NCBI RefSeq assembly: GCF_004000785.1
Contig: NZ_BILX01000001.1
Coordinates: forward strand, 1-64,000
DNA length: 64,000 nucleotides
Origin: Paenibacillus ehimensis NBRC 15659
Lineage (GTDB): Bacteria; Bacillota; Bacilli; Paenibacillales; NBRC-103111
Direction of reading: 5' to 3'
Under the pieces are notes generated by a model. It had not been told where the DNA came from. It made no database searches and worked only from the letters and a program-made list of their open reading frames with translations. Every line of letters begins with the position of its first letter. Within the stretch, counting starts at the first letter, position 1. This document shows, piece after piece, positions 1 to 8,137 of the stretch. The position numbers were made by a program, and so were the translations under genes.

Positions 1-170
1 GCCCCGCCAGCCGAAGTCTCCGCCGCCGGGGCGGACGCTGCCGCCGAAACGGAAGAATCAACCGGCCCCCCGGAAGACAGGGGAACCGGTTGATTGCAGC
101 CGGGAACGAGGAGCGCAACGGCGATCAGGCCGACGGCTAAGGCGGTCATGCCTCTTGGTTCAAGCCGCAT
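1..170 (-). CDS. Lipoprotein, N-terminal part only (cut by window edge)
   Basis: Only the first 56 codons are inside the window. They encode a lipoprotein signal peptide: basic N-terminus, hydrophobic stretch at about residues 9-22, and a lipobox ending in LVPGC with Cys25 as the lipidated residue. A low-complexity Ser/Ala/Pro/Gly linker follows, typical of an extracytoplasmic membrane-anchored protein. The ATG has a GGAGG 8 nt upstream. It lies 59 bp downstream of the alkaline phosphatase gene in the same direction with no terminator seen between, so it may be co-transcribed and phosphate-regulated. The functional domain lies outside the window, so no activity is assigned. Confidence 0.7.
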   Translation of the reverse strand, partial: MRLEPRGMTALAVGLIAVALLVPGCNQPVPLSSGGPVDSSVSAAASAPAAETSAGG

Positions 171-229
171 GGGTAACGCCTCCATTCACTCCGTAATTTC
201 CGCGTATCGTTTGATCTCGCGCGCCTTGC

Positions 230-2281
230 TTACTTCGCGAGCACTTCCAAGATCGAGCTGCCGGACACGAACGTCGTGCCGTTCTCGAATTTATGCTCCA
301 GCGTGACATCTTTGCCGTTCTTCGTCGCTTTGCCGCTGCCCAGATTCAAAACAATCGTGCTGTCGTTGATTTGGATCGTAACTTCTCTTGCCGACGCGTT
401 GAATTTCACCGTACCGCCCATCATATTCACGAAGCTGGCCAGCGGAACCCAGTTTTTGCCGTCCGATTTCGCATCGGATACGTTCAGGCCAAGCGCGTTG
501 GCCATGCCGAAGAACACATCGGTGTTATCCATCGTGCCTTTGAAATATTGCGACCCCGGGCCGTATGCCATCAGCGGCACGTCATCGGCCGTATGCACGC
601 CCACGCTTTCGGTCGTCGGGCTAACGGTTCCCGGCCGGAGGAAACGGTCGCGGTTCGGATCGTCGGGATTCGCCAGCTTCGCCGGGTTGGCGACATAGCG
701 TCCTTCTTTGTTTTTCACCGACGGGGAAGTCGGCACCGGGTCGAATTTGTAATCTTCGTAGTAATCCGGGTAGGAGCCGAACACGACAGCGAGCTTGCGG
801 TCTACGTCCGGATGATCCGGGAATCCGTCGCCGTTGCCGTCGACATACGTCGGGAATTTGGAATCCTCATACGTGCGGAACGCTTCGCGGCCGGATTTGC
901 CGTCGCCTTCCCAGTACGTTCCCGCGACGCTGACGGAGTGCGAGTGGTCCGCGGTGACGACGATCATCGTCTCGCCGTTCTGCTCGGCGAACCGTTTGGC
1001 TACGCCGATCGCTTTGTCCATCTCGATCGTATCGTAAGCCGCGCGCTCCCAATCCAGCGGGTGCAATTGCTTGTCGATGCTTGCGCCTTCGACCATCAGG
1101 AAGAAGCCTTTATCGTTTTTGCTGAGCACATCCAGCGCTTTTTGCGTCATGTCCCACAGGTTCGGCTGATCCGTGAACGATTTCAGCTCCGCTTTGTTGT
1201 TCGTCGAGCGGTCGTAGTAGACGCTCATGTCCGCCGTGTGGAACAGGCCGAGCAGCTTATCGGGCGCATTCGCCGCTTTGAGCTGGGTGGCGTTCTCCGC
1301 GATGGTGTAGCCTTTTTGCTGGAACATGTCGAACAGGTTTTTCTCGTCCTTCCGCTTGGAGCCCGGCGTCGATTTCGGGAGGAAGTAAGCCGATCCGCCG
1401 CCCAAAATCACTTCCGGCTGCAGCTTATACAGCATTTCGGCGATGTCCGCCTTGTCCGAACGGCGGCGCGTATGGGAGACGACGGCGGCAGGCGTCGCAT
1501 CTTCGATCTCGGACGTCGAGACGACGCCGACCGACATGCCGCGGGTGCGCTTCAGCATTTCCGCCAGCGTCTCAACCTTCGGATCGTCGAGCGAGCTTTC
1601 CGTATTGTCCGGGTAGATGCCCAGGCCGTTCACGGCCGACTTGTGCCCGGTATTGTACGCGCTGGCGCTGTTGGCGGAGTCCGTCACGAGCGCATCCATG
1701 CCGGAGGTCGTCACAACGGCGCGCTGGTCGAACTTATCCATTTCGAGCAGGCCGTTGTATTTGCCCTCGGTGATCCCTTTGGACATGATGCGGGACATCG
1801 TCACATCCGGAAAAGCCATGCCGTCCCCGACGAACAGGATGACGTTTTTCGCTTTTTTGCCGCCTTGGTCGGCGAGCACGACTTCGTATTTCACGGTTTT
1901 CGCCAGGCCGTTGTCGGCTTTGACGGCTACCTCATACGTACCGGGATTGCCGATTTTGACGTCGCGGATCGTAAACTCCTGGCTTTTGTCCGTGCTCGTT
2001 TTCACAAAAGGCTTGCCGAAAAATTGCTCGGCGTCCTGCCCGTTCACCGTAATGCTGACGGAGGACGGCAGCGCCGTCAGGTGATTTAATTCCACACGGA
2101 AGTCGAAGAGGCTTCCGGCCAAAAATTTCGCTCGGTCGATAGGTGCAATGTAGACGGATGGAGCTTGCGCGGTTTCCGCCGCATAAGCCGCCGGTACGGG
2201 CTCGGAGACGAATCCTGTGCCGGTTGCGAGCAGGCTGCCGGTGACCGCGAGGCTGGTTAAGACTTTAAAAGCCTTTTTCAT
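230..2281 (-). CDS. phoA: Secreted alkaline phosphatase with C-terminal copper-amine-oxidase-N-like domain
   Basis: Extracellular phosphomonoesterase that would release phosphate from organic esters. The 683-residue protein has a signal peptide (residues 1 to about 35, cleavage near AYA-A), an N-terminal beta-rich region, then the alkaline phosphatase core. Visible core motifs are VGDGM with metal ligand Asp153, TDSANSAS with nucleophile Ser202, TADHSHS and GVHTADD metal-binding histidines. The last 90 residues resemble the copper amine oxidase N-terminal-like domain common in Paenibacillus secreted proteins, here as a C-terminal appendage. The start has GGAGGTG 10 nt upstream. A PhoP-box promoter lies directly upstream, so induction by phosphate starvation is likely. 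The paralogue name (phoA versus phoB or phoD) is not certain. Confidence 0.93.
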   Translation of the reverse strand: MKKAFKVLTSLAVTGSLLATGTGFVSEPVPAAYAAETAQAPSVYIAPIDRAKFLAGSLFDFRVELNHLTALPSSVSITVNGQDAEQFFGKPFVKTSTDKSQEFTIRDVKIGNPGTYEVAVKADNGLAKTVKYEVVLADQGGKKAKNVILFVGDGMAFPDVTMSRIMSKGITEGKYNGLLEMDKFDQRAVVTTSGMDALVTDSANSASAYNTGHKSAVNGLGIYPDNTESSLDDPKVETLAEMLKRTRGMSVGVVSTSEIEDATPAAVVSHTRRRSDKADIAEMLYKLQPEVILGGGSAYFLPKSTPGSKRKDEKNLFDMFQQKGYTIAENATQLKAANAPDKLLGLFHTADMSVYYDRSTNNKAELKSFTDQPNLWDMTQKALDVLSKNDKGFFLMVEGASIDKQLHPLDWERAAYDTIEMDKAIGVAKRFAEQNGETMIVVTADHSHSVSVAGTYWEGDGKSGREAFRTYEDSKFPTYVDGNGDGFPDHPDVDRKLAVVFGSYPDYYEDYKFDPVPTSPSVKNKEGRYVANPAKLANPDDPNRDRFLRPGTVSPTTESVGVHTADDVPLMAYGPGSQYFKGTMDNTDVFFGMANALGLNVSDAKSDGKNWVPLASFVNMMGGTVKFNASAREVTIQINDSTIVLNLGSGKATKNGKDVTLEHKFENGTTFVSGSSILEVLAK

Positions 2282-2317
2282 TATAAATAAGCACCTCCAC
2301 TAGAATTGGACAACTCG

Positions 2318-2371
2318 ATTATAGGGAAGTTGTGTAAAGCGGAATGAATGATTACGTTAAGAAATTATGAA
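2318..2371 (-). promoter_or_regulatory. PhoP box and promoter of the alkaline phosphatase gene
   Basis: Read on the minus strand, four hexamers follow each other at exact 11-bp intervals: TTCATA (2366-2371), TTAACG (2355-2360), ATTCAT (2344-2349) and TTTACA (2333-2338). A perfect TATAAT follows at 2318-2323, 9 bp after the last repeat, and there is no good -35 box. This is the layout of Bacillus PhoP-activated promoters: four TT(A/C/T)A(C/A)A-like repeats replacing the -35. Binding by PhoP is inferred. Confidence 0.75.
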
Positions 2372-2523
2372 GAATTTGACTTGCTTGTCCCAAAACGAGC
2401 GAAACCCGAAAAAAAGCAACCGCAGCTGAAATTTTCCTCCTTACGCCGGAAGCGGCGGACCTCTACAATGAAAGTGATGAAAATGCTTACATTACGAAAG
2501 TGCGGGCCGGAGGTGCAGTCGAT

Positions 2524-3492
2524 TTGAATCCCAACACAGATATGCCGATGCGGCGGCAGGAGCCGGAAGCCTTGAGCCGTTCGGCATCTAAGCTGCTTCG
2601 CAGGCTCTATGGGCAGCGTCATCTGCAAGTCATGGCGCTGCTTGGCGTCCTATGGATCGTCGTTTTCCACTATGTCCCCATGTACGGCATTGTCATTGCC
2701 TTCAAGGATTTCAATATCACGGCGCCGATTTCCGAAGCGCCCTGGGTGGGGCTGGAGCATTTCCAAGCTTTTCTGGAAGACGACAGCTTGGCCGATGTGG
2801 TCAAAAATACGATCGGGATGAGCGTGCTCAAGCTGCTCTTCGGATTCCCCCTGCCGATCGTCTTCGCCCTCTTCCTGAACGAGCTGCGATCCGTACGCTA
2901 CAAGAAGGCGGTACAAACGATCTCTTATTTGCCCCATTTTCTATCTTGGGTCATTCTGGGAGGCATCTTGGCGACCTGGCTGGCCGACGTCGGGATCGTC
3001 AACCGGCTGCTCCTGGCCATGAACCTGATCGAGGAGCCGATCAGCTATTTGGCGGAGCCCGGGTATTTCTGGACCATTATCGTCACCTCGGACATATGGA
3101 AGGAGCTGGGCTGGTCCGCTATCATTTATTTAGCCGCCATCTCCGGCGTTTCTCCGGAAATGTACGAAGCGGCGACGATGGACGGGGCAGGCCGGTTCCA
3201 GAAAATGATTTACGTGACGCTCCCGGCGATCAAAGGCACGATTACCATTCTGTTCATTCTTGCCGTCAGCGGCATTTTGAATTCGAACTTCGACCAGATT
3301 CTCGTGCTCAAAAACCAATTGAACGAGAGCGCCAGCAACGTCGTCGACGTGTACGTGTATCAGGTCGGGCTGAAGCAAAGCCGCTTCTCCTATGCAACGG
3401 CCGTAGGCTTGCTCAAATCGTTCATTTCGCTCGCTCTTCTGCTCTCGGCAAACTATATCACGAAGCGATTGAACAACACGTCCTTATTCTAG
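2524..3492 (+). CDS. Carbohydrate ABC transporter permease, LplB family (locus A)
   Basis: Inner-membrane subunit of a type I sugar importer. The protein has about six membrane segments and a binding-protein-dependent transport EAA loop near residues 210-230 (EAATMDGAGRF...TLP), the contact site for the ATPase. The TTG at 2524 is chosen because GGAGGTG (2509-2515) lies 8 nt upstream; an upstream GTG at 2500 would overlap that site. It is followed after 19 bp by the second permease, then a binding protein and a two-component system. A possible promoter with -10 TACAAT at 2464-2469 lies upstream, without a convincing -35. The substrate is unknown; LplB/YtcP relatives often import oligosaccharides from plant polymers. 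Confidence 0.9.
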   Translation: MNPNTDMPMRRQEPEALSRSASKLLRRLYGQRHLQVMALLGVLWIVVFHYVPMYGIVIAFKDFNITAPISEAPWVGLEHFQAFLEDDSLADVVKNTIGMSVLKLLFGFPLPIVFALFLNELRSVRYKKAVQTISYLPHFLSWVILGGILATWLADVGIVNRLLLAMNLIEEPISYLAEPGYFWTIIVTSDIWKELGWSAIIYLAAISGVSPEMYEAATMDGAGRFQKMIYVTLPAIKGTITILFILAVSGILNSNFDQILVLKNQLNESASNVVDVYVYQVGLKQSRFSYATAVGLLKSFISLALLLSANYITKRLNNTSLF

Positions 3493-3511
3493 GAAAGGAG
3501 AGGATCGCAGA

Positions 3512-4399
3512 ATGGTTTCCATGAACCGCAGAACGCCGCGGGAGGTGATCTTTGACCGGCTGAACGATGTCTTCATGCTCGTGATCTGCTTCGTCACGCT
3601 GTACCCGATCTGGTATGTGCTCGTGAATTCCTTAAACGACGGCAACGACGCGATGCGGGGCGGCATTTATTGGTGGCCCCGCGTGTTCAGCTTCGACAGC
3701 TATCTGGCCGTATTCGCCAACGACGGCATCATGCTGGCGATGGGCGTGACCGTCGCCAAGACGGTCGTCGGGACGGTCGTTCACGTGCTTTTCACCGCCA
3801 TGGTAGCGTATGCGTTCTCGCGTAAAGAGCTGATCGGGCGCCGAGCCTATATGATGCTGGGCACGGTCACGTTGTTTTTTAGCGGCGGGCTCATTCCCTC
3901 GTACCTGCTCATTCGGGATTTGGGGCTGCTCGACAGCTTCTGGGTTTACATTATTCCGGCCATGTTCAGCTTCTTTGATCTGATCGTCTTCCAGGCGTTC
4001 TTCCGGGAGATTCCCGACGGGCTGGAGGAGGCGGCGAAGCTGGACGGGGCGAACGATTTCAAAATTTTCCGCTCGGTCATTCTCCCGGTCTCGATGCCCG
4101 TCGTTGCGACGATTGCGCTTTTCCACGGCGTGTACCAGTGGAACGATTACTTTACGGGAATGATCTACATCAATCAAAGCGAGCTTCAACCGATCCAGAC
4201 GTATCTTTACAGAGTCGTGGCCCAATCCAGCTCCAATCAGATGATGGCCGCCACCTCCGGCAATATCGCGAAGTCCGTGTCCTCCCAGTCGATCAAGCTG
4301 GCGACGATGGTCATTACGTCCTTGCCGATCGTGATCATATATCCGTTTTTACAGAAGTATTTTGTGAAAGGCTTCATGATCGGCTCGATCAAGGGCTGA
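3512..4399 (+). CDS. Carbohydrate ABC transporter permease, YtcP/LplC family (locus A)
   Basis: Partner permease of the preceding gene. The 295-residue protein has six predicted membrane segments and the EAA loop near residues 180-200 (EEAAKLDGANDF...LP), and ends in the KGFMIGSIKG-type tail seen in this subfamily. AAAGGAGAGG lies upstream of the ATG, with a second in-frame ATG three codons later as an alternative start. Together with the first permease it would form the membrane channel. No ATP-binding subunit is present in the locus, so a shared MsmX-type ATPase is inferred. Confidence 0.9.
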   Translation: MVSMNRRTPREVIFDRLNDVFMLVICFVTLYPIWYVLVNSLNDGNDAMRGGIYWWPRVFSFDSYLAVFANDGIMLAMGVTVAKTVVGTVVHVLFTAMVAYAFSRKELIGRRAYMMLGTVTLFFSGGLIPSYLLIRDLGLLDSFWVYIIPAMFSFFDLIVFQAFFREIPDGLEEAAKLDGANDFKIFRSVILPVSMPVVATIALFHGVYQWNDYFTGMIYINQSELQPIQTYLYRVVAQSSSNQMMAATSGNIAKSVSSQSIKLATMVITSLPIVIIYPFLQKYFVKGFMIGSIKG

Positions 4400-4440
4400 T
4401 TCCATATCACTATGACGATACAGAAAAGGGGAAAACGCAG

Positions 4441-6129
4441 ATGGGAATGAGTAAAACGCGCAAAACGCTCGCTATGCTGCTTGCCTTGGTCACGGCCGTA
4501 TCCGTGAGCGCATGTTCCGCAGATCGCGGCAACGAACCGGCCAAAGAGGCGAAAACCGCTTCGACAGACCCGGCGGCTCCAGCCGGAAATCCCGACGAGC
4601 CGGGCTGGAAGTCTGATACGAAGCCGATTACGTTCGACTGGTATTTGAACTTCTCCTGGTTTCCGAACAAGTGGGGTGTCGATCCGACCTCCCAATACGT
4701 GACGAAGAAAACAGGCGTGAACATCAACTTTATCGTTCCGGCCGGCAACGAAAACGAAAAGCTGAATACGATGATCGCTTCCGGCAAGCTGCCCGATTTC
4801 ATTACGCTGGGGTGGTACGAGGACGCGGTCAAGAAAATGATCGAAGGGGGCATGGTTCTGCCTTTGGACGAATTGGCGAAGCAATACGACCCGTACTTCT
4901 TCAAAGTGGCGGACCCGGCCAAGACCACTTGGTATACGCAGAAGGACGGCCATTTCTACGGGTATCCGAATGCGTCCTCTTCCCCTCAGGATTACATAAA
5001 ATACGGGGAGAATTTCGTTTCCAACCAGACCTTTCTGGTCCGCAAAGATATGTACGAAGCTCTCGGCAAGCCGGATATGAGAACGCCGGAAGGGTTTCTG
5101 AAGGCGCTGCAGGCGGCCAAAGAGAAATTCCCGAGCGTAAACGGTCAGCCGCTCATTCCGCTGGGACTGCACGAGTTTGGAGATACCGGCAACTACTCGC
5201 TGTTCGATGCGAACCAGAATTCCTCCATGCTGGCGAACTTTCTGGCCATTCCTTACGAAAAAGACGGTAAACTCTATGACCGGTACACCGACCCTGAATT
5301 GGTGAAGTGGCTGAAGACGTTCCGTCAAGCCAACGAGCTCGGCTTGCTGGCCAAAGACATTTTCATCGACAAGCGTCCGCAGATGGAAGAGAAGATCGCC
5401 CAGGGCCGATACTTCGCCATGCTGTTTCAACGCTCCGATATGGCCAATCAAAATATTTCGCTGTATCAGAAAGACCCGAACACGGCCTACATTGCCGTCG
5501 ACGGGCCGGCCAACGCGAAGCAGGACCCGCCGACGTTGGCCGGTCCGGGCATTGCCGGCTGGACGGTGACGCTGATCTCCAAGGATGTGAAAGACAAGGC
5601 GAGAGCGGTCAAGTTCCTCAGTTACCTGATCAGCGAAGAAGGGAACAAGGATTTGTTCTTGGGCGAGAAGGGCGTCAGCTACGATACCATTGACGGAAAA
5701 GACCAGTTCAAGCCCGAAGTGCTCGACCTGCTGAACAAAGACCGTTCCGCTTTCGACAAGAAGTACGGTGCTTCCCATACGTTCTGGATGCTGATGGATA
5801 CGAACATGAGCCTCAAATGGGCACCGCCCAGCGTCGATCCGATCAAGCAGCCGGAAGCGTGGACCCGGGGCAAGACGAAAAGCTTCTCGCAATACGATAA
5901 CATCGTGCCGACGGGCAATTCGGTCGAAGGGATCGCCAACACGAAGATTGCCCAGCTCTGGGGCAAGGCGCTGCCGAAGCTGCTGCTTGCCAAGTCCGAT
6001 GCGGAATTCGATCAGCTCTTCGACAAGTTCCAGAAGGATCGGCAGGCCGCCGGATGGGAGAAGGTGAGAGCGTACCAGCAAAAAGAATTCGAGGCCAACA
6101 GCCAAAAGATTGCGCAATTTGCCAAGTAA
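4441..6129 (+). CDS. Extracellular solute-binding lipoprotein, LplA/YtcQ type (locus A)
   Basis: Substrate-capturing lipoprotein of the locus A importer. The 562-residue product has a lipoprotein signal peptide with Cys25 in a VSAC lipobox, then a long type I binding-protein fold with the typical KLPDF and GPGIAGW elements. The size exceeds ordinary 420-residue sugar-binding proteins and matches the large LplA/YtcQ group that goes with LplB/YtcP permeases. The chosen ATG has AAAGGGG 9 nt upstream; a second ATG two codons later is possible. The gene is followed by a hairpin terminator before the sensor kinase. The ligand is not identifiable from sequence, but an oligosaccharide is likely. Confidence 0.9.
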   Translation: MGMSKTRKTLAMLLALVTAVSVSACSADRGNEPAKEAKTASTDPAAPAGNPDEPGWKSDTKPITFDWYLNFSWFPNKWGVDPTSQYVTKKTGVNINFIVPAGNENEKLNTMIASGKLPDFITLGWYEDAVKKMIEGGMVLPLDELAKQYDPYFFKVADPAKTTWYTQKDGHFYGYPNASSSPQDYIKYGENFVSNQTFLVRKDMYEALGKPDMRTPEGFLKALQAAKEKFPSVNGQPLIPLGLHEFGDTGNYSLFDANQNSSMLANFLAIPYEKDGKLYDRYTDPELVKWLKTFRQANELGLLAKDIFIDKRPQMEEKIAQGRYFAMLFQRSDMANQNISLYQKDPNTAYIAVDGPANAKQDPPTLAGPGIAGWTVTLISKDVKDKARAVKFLSYLISEEGNKDLFLGEKGVSYDTIDGKDQFKPEVLDLLNKDRSAFDKKYGASHTFWMLMDTNMSLKWAPPSVDPIKQPEAWTRGKTKSFSQYDNIVPTGNSVEGIANTKIAQLWGKALPKLLLAKSDAEFDQLFDKFQKDRQAAGWEKVRAYQQKEFEANSQKIAQFAK

Positions 6130-6150
6130 TTCAAGCGGTTCGGCCCGCGG

Positions 6151-6181
6151 GCCCGGCTTCCGGGGGCTCCGGGCTTTTTTC
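6151..6181 (+). terminator. Rho-independent terminator after the locus A transporter genes
   Basis: GCCCGG (6151-6156) and CCGGGC (6169-6174) form a short GC-rich stem with a 12-nt loop, followed directly by six T. It would end or attenuate the transporter transcript before the kinase gene. Confidence 0.65.
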
Positions 6182-6241
6182 TACTTTCCGTATTACAATA
6201 AAGGAACACGTTGATAAAGACTGGGTACGGAGATGAAACAC

Positions 6242-8137
6242 ATGCGGAGCATGAGGCTTGCTCGACTGACGGACCGCATTTCGATACAGTTCAAGCTGAT
6301 CGGGGCCTATATTTTCATAATTTTGATCCCTATCATTTTGTTTTCATGGTATATATTTAACGGCTTTTATCATAATACGATTCAAGACACGCTCAAAAAA
6401 AATCAATATGCGCTGTTCAGCGAGAAGGCGTATATTTTGAATAATATGGAAATTATGCTGCGCACGGCACAGTTCTACACGGCGGACAAAGAGCTCATGA
6501 ATTATATGCAAAGCCCGGACGATCTGGAGGTTCCCGAGCTCGTCGATTTCAATGCGAAATCGTTCTCCAATCTGCAAAGGCTCATGTTTAATAACCCTAA
6601 CATTGCGAATGTCCGCCTGTTTACGGATAATCCGAATACGATGGAAATCTGGCCGATGATTTTCCATGAAAGCCGGATTTCCGCAAGGCCTTGGTACCGA
6701 AGCGTGCTGGAGCAGCGAGGCGAATTCCGATGGGAGATTTTGGAGGACGAAAAAGACATCATGAACCGGGCCACGGCGGACAACCGGGCTGCGTCAACCT
6801 ATGTTTCGCTGCTGAAAGAAATTTATTACCCGAGCGACAAGCATGTCGGCATTCTTGAGGTGGACATGAAAATCGATAAGTTTTTTCAAAAGGTGTTCAG
6901 TCCCCTTCAAGACGATCAATCCCGCATGCTGGTTATCGACCGTTCGGGACGAATATTCACCGATAAGGGCAGCGCTTTTTTCAAGGACATCGACTTGGAG
7001 CGGCTTCGGCGCGATTGGGCGGAGCGTCCTCATGAGGAGGGGGCCAGCTTTACGTTCACGGTCGGGGATACGCCGTATTTGTGTCTGACGACGCCGATCG
7101 ACCAGATGGACGCCTACCTGCTCAATGTCGTATCTTTGGAAACGCAAGTGACGCAAATTCGGCATACGCGCAATCTCTTCATTGCCGCAGCGGTCGTCCT
7201 CATCGCGCTGTTGTCCGTGATCACTTATTTTTTGCAGTCGCTGATCTTGAAAAAGCTGCACATTTTACGCGATTCGATGAAAAAGGTGCGCCGGGGGGAT
7301 CTGAATGTGCAGATCGATATCAATGGGGGCGGCGAGGTAGGCGAGCTTGCGCATCATTTCCGGCAGATGATGAAGAAAATGAACGAGCTGATCGTGGAAG
7401 CGGTGAATAAACAAGCGGCGACGAAGGAGGCGGAGCTGCATGCTCTTAAAAATCAGATCGACGCCCATTTTCTCTACAATACGCTGGAGAATCTGAAGAT
7501 GCTGGCCGAAGTGGAGGCGCAGTACACTATCTCGGACGCATTGACCTCTCTCGGGTCGCTGATGCGCTACAGCCTGAAGTGGTCGAGCGAGTACGTGCCG
7601 CTTCGGGATGAACTGCAGCACATCCGCAATTACGTCGCCATTATGAATATGCGCTATGACGATAAGCTCGACCTGCAGCTTGATATTCCCGAAGGATACC
7701 GGGAGCAGGAGATGCTGAAGATGTCGCTGCAGCCCCTTGTGGAAAATGCGGTGAAGCACGGCATGCGGACGGAACGCACGCGGCGGGAGGGGATGTCGAT
7801 TCGGATTCGCGCTTGGAGAGAGGAGGAATCGACGTGCATTGAGGTGACGGACAATGGGGCCGGCATGCCGGAGGAGAAGCTGGCCGAGCTGCGCGAGAAG
7901 CTGGTTATGGACGACATTCGATTCCAGGCTCAATATGGACACGGGCGATCCGGGGAGCAGGAGGGCAGAGGGATCGGCTTGCGCAATGTGATGCAAAGGA
8001 TCGCCATGCACTACGGCAGCGAGTACGGACTGACCGTGGATAGCGAGGAGGGAGCTTACACCCGGGTGACGATAAAGCTGCCCTATTTGATCTTATCGGG
8101 AGGGTTGTCTGCGGATGAGAAAAGTGCTTATCGTTGA
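6242..8137 (+). CDS. Sensor histidine kinase, YesM family (locus A)
   Basis: Membrane sensor that phosphorylates the adjacent regulator. Domains in order: N-terminal membrane helix (about residues 18-40), large extracytoplasmic Cache-like sensor region, second helix (about 310-335), HAMP linker, His_kinase domain with the phosphorylated His409 in a DAHFLYNTLENL motif, and HATPase_c with the N-box VENAVKHG and glycine boxes. The ATG at 6242 is preferred because GGAG (6229-6232) lies 9 nt upstream; the ATG at 6233 directly abuts that site. Its 3' end overlaps the response regulator gene by 23 bp, implying coupled translation. It probably senses the locus A sugar or its binding protein. Confidence 0.9.
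   Translation: MRSMRLARLTDRISIQFKLIGAYIFIILIPIILFSWYIFNGFYHNTIQDTLKKNQYALFSEKAYILNNMEIMLRTAQFYTADKELMNYMQSPDDLEVPELVDFNAKSFSNLQRLMFNNPNIANVRLFTDNPNTMEIWPMIFHESRISARPWYRSVLEQRGEFRWEILEDEKDIMNRATADNRAASTYVSLLKEIYYPSDKHVGILEVDMKIDKFFQKVFSPLQDDQSRMLVIDRSGRIFTDKGSAFFKDIDLERLRRDWAERPHEEGASFTFTVGDTPYLCLTTPIDQMDAYLLNVVSLETQVTQIRHTRNLFIAAAVVLIALLSVITYFLQSLILKKLHILRDSMKKVRRGDLNVQIDINGGGEVGELAHHFRQMMKKMNELIVEAVNKQAATKEAELHALKNQIDAHFLYNTLENLKMLAEVEAQYTISDALTSLGSLMRYSLKWSSEYVPLRDELQHIRNYVAIMNMRYDDKLDLQLDIPEGYREQEMLKMSLQPLVENAVKHGMRTERTRREGMSIRIRAWREEESTCIEVTDNGAGMPEEKLAELREKLVMDDIRFQAQYGHGRSGEQEGRGIGLRNVMQRIAMHYGSEYGLTVDSEEGAYTRVTIKLPYLILSGGLSADEKSAYR

Noticed and set aside
293-2089. 598-codon plus-strand frame opposite the alkaline phosphatase gene
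   Set aside because: Antisense artefact of codon bias: Arg/His-rich composition and no ribosome site; the minus-strand protein has all catalytic motifs.
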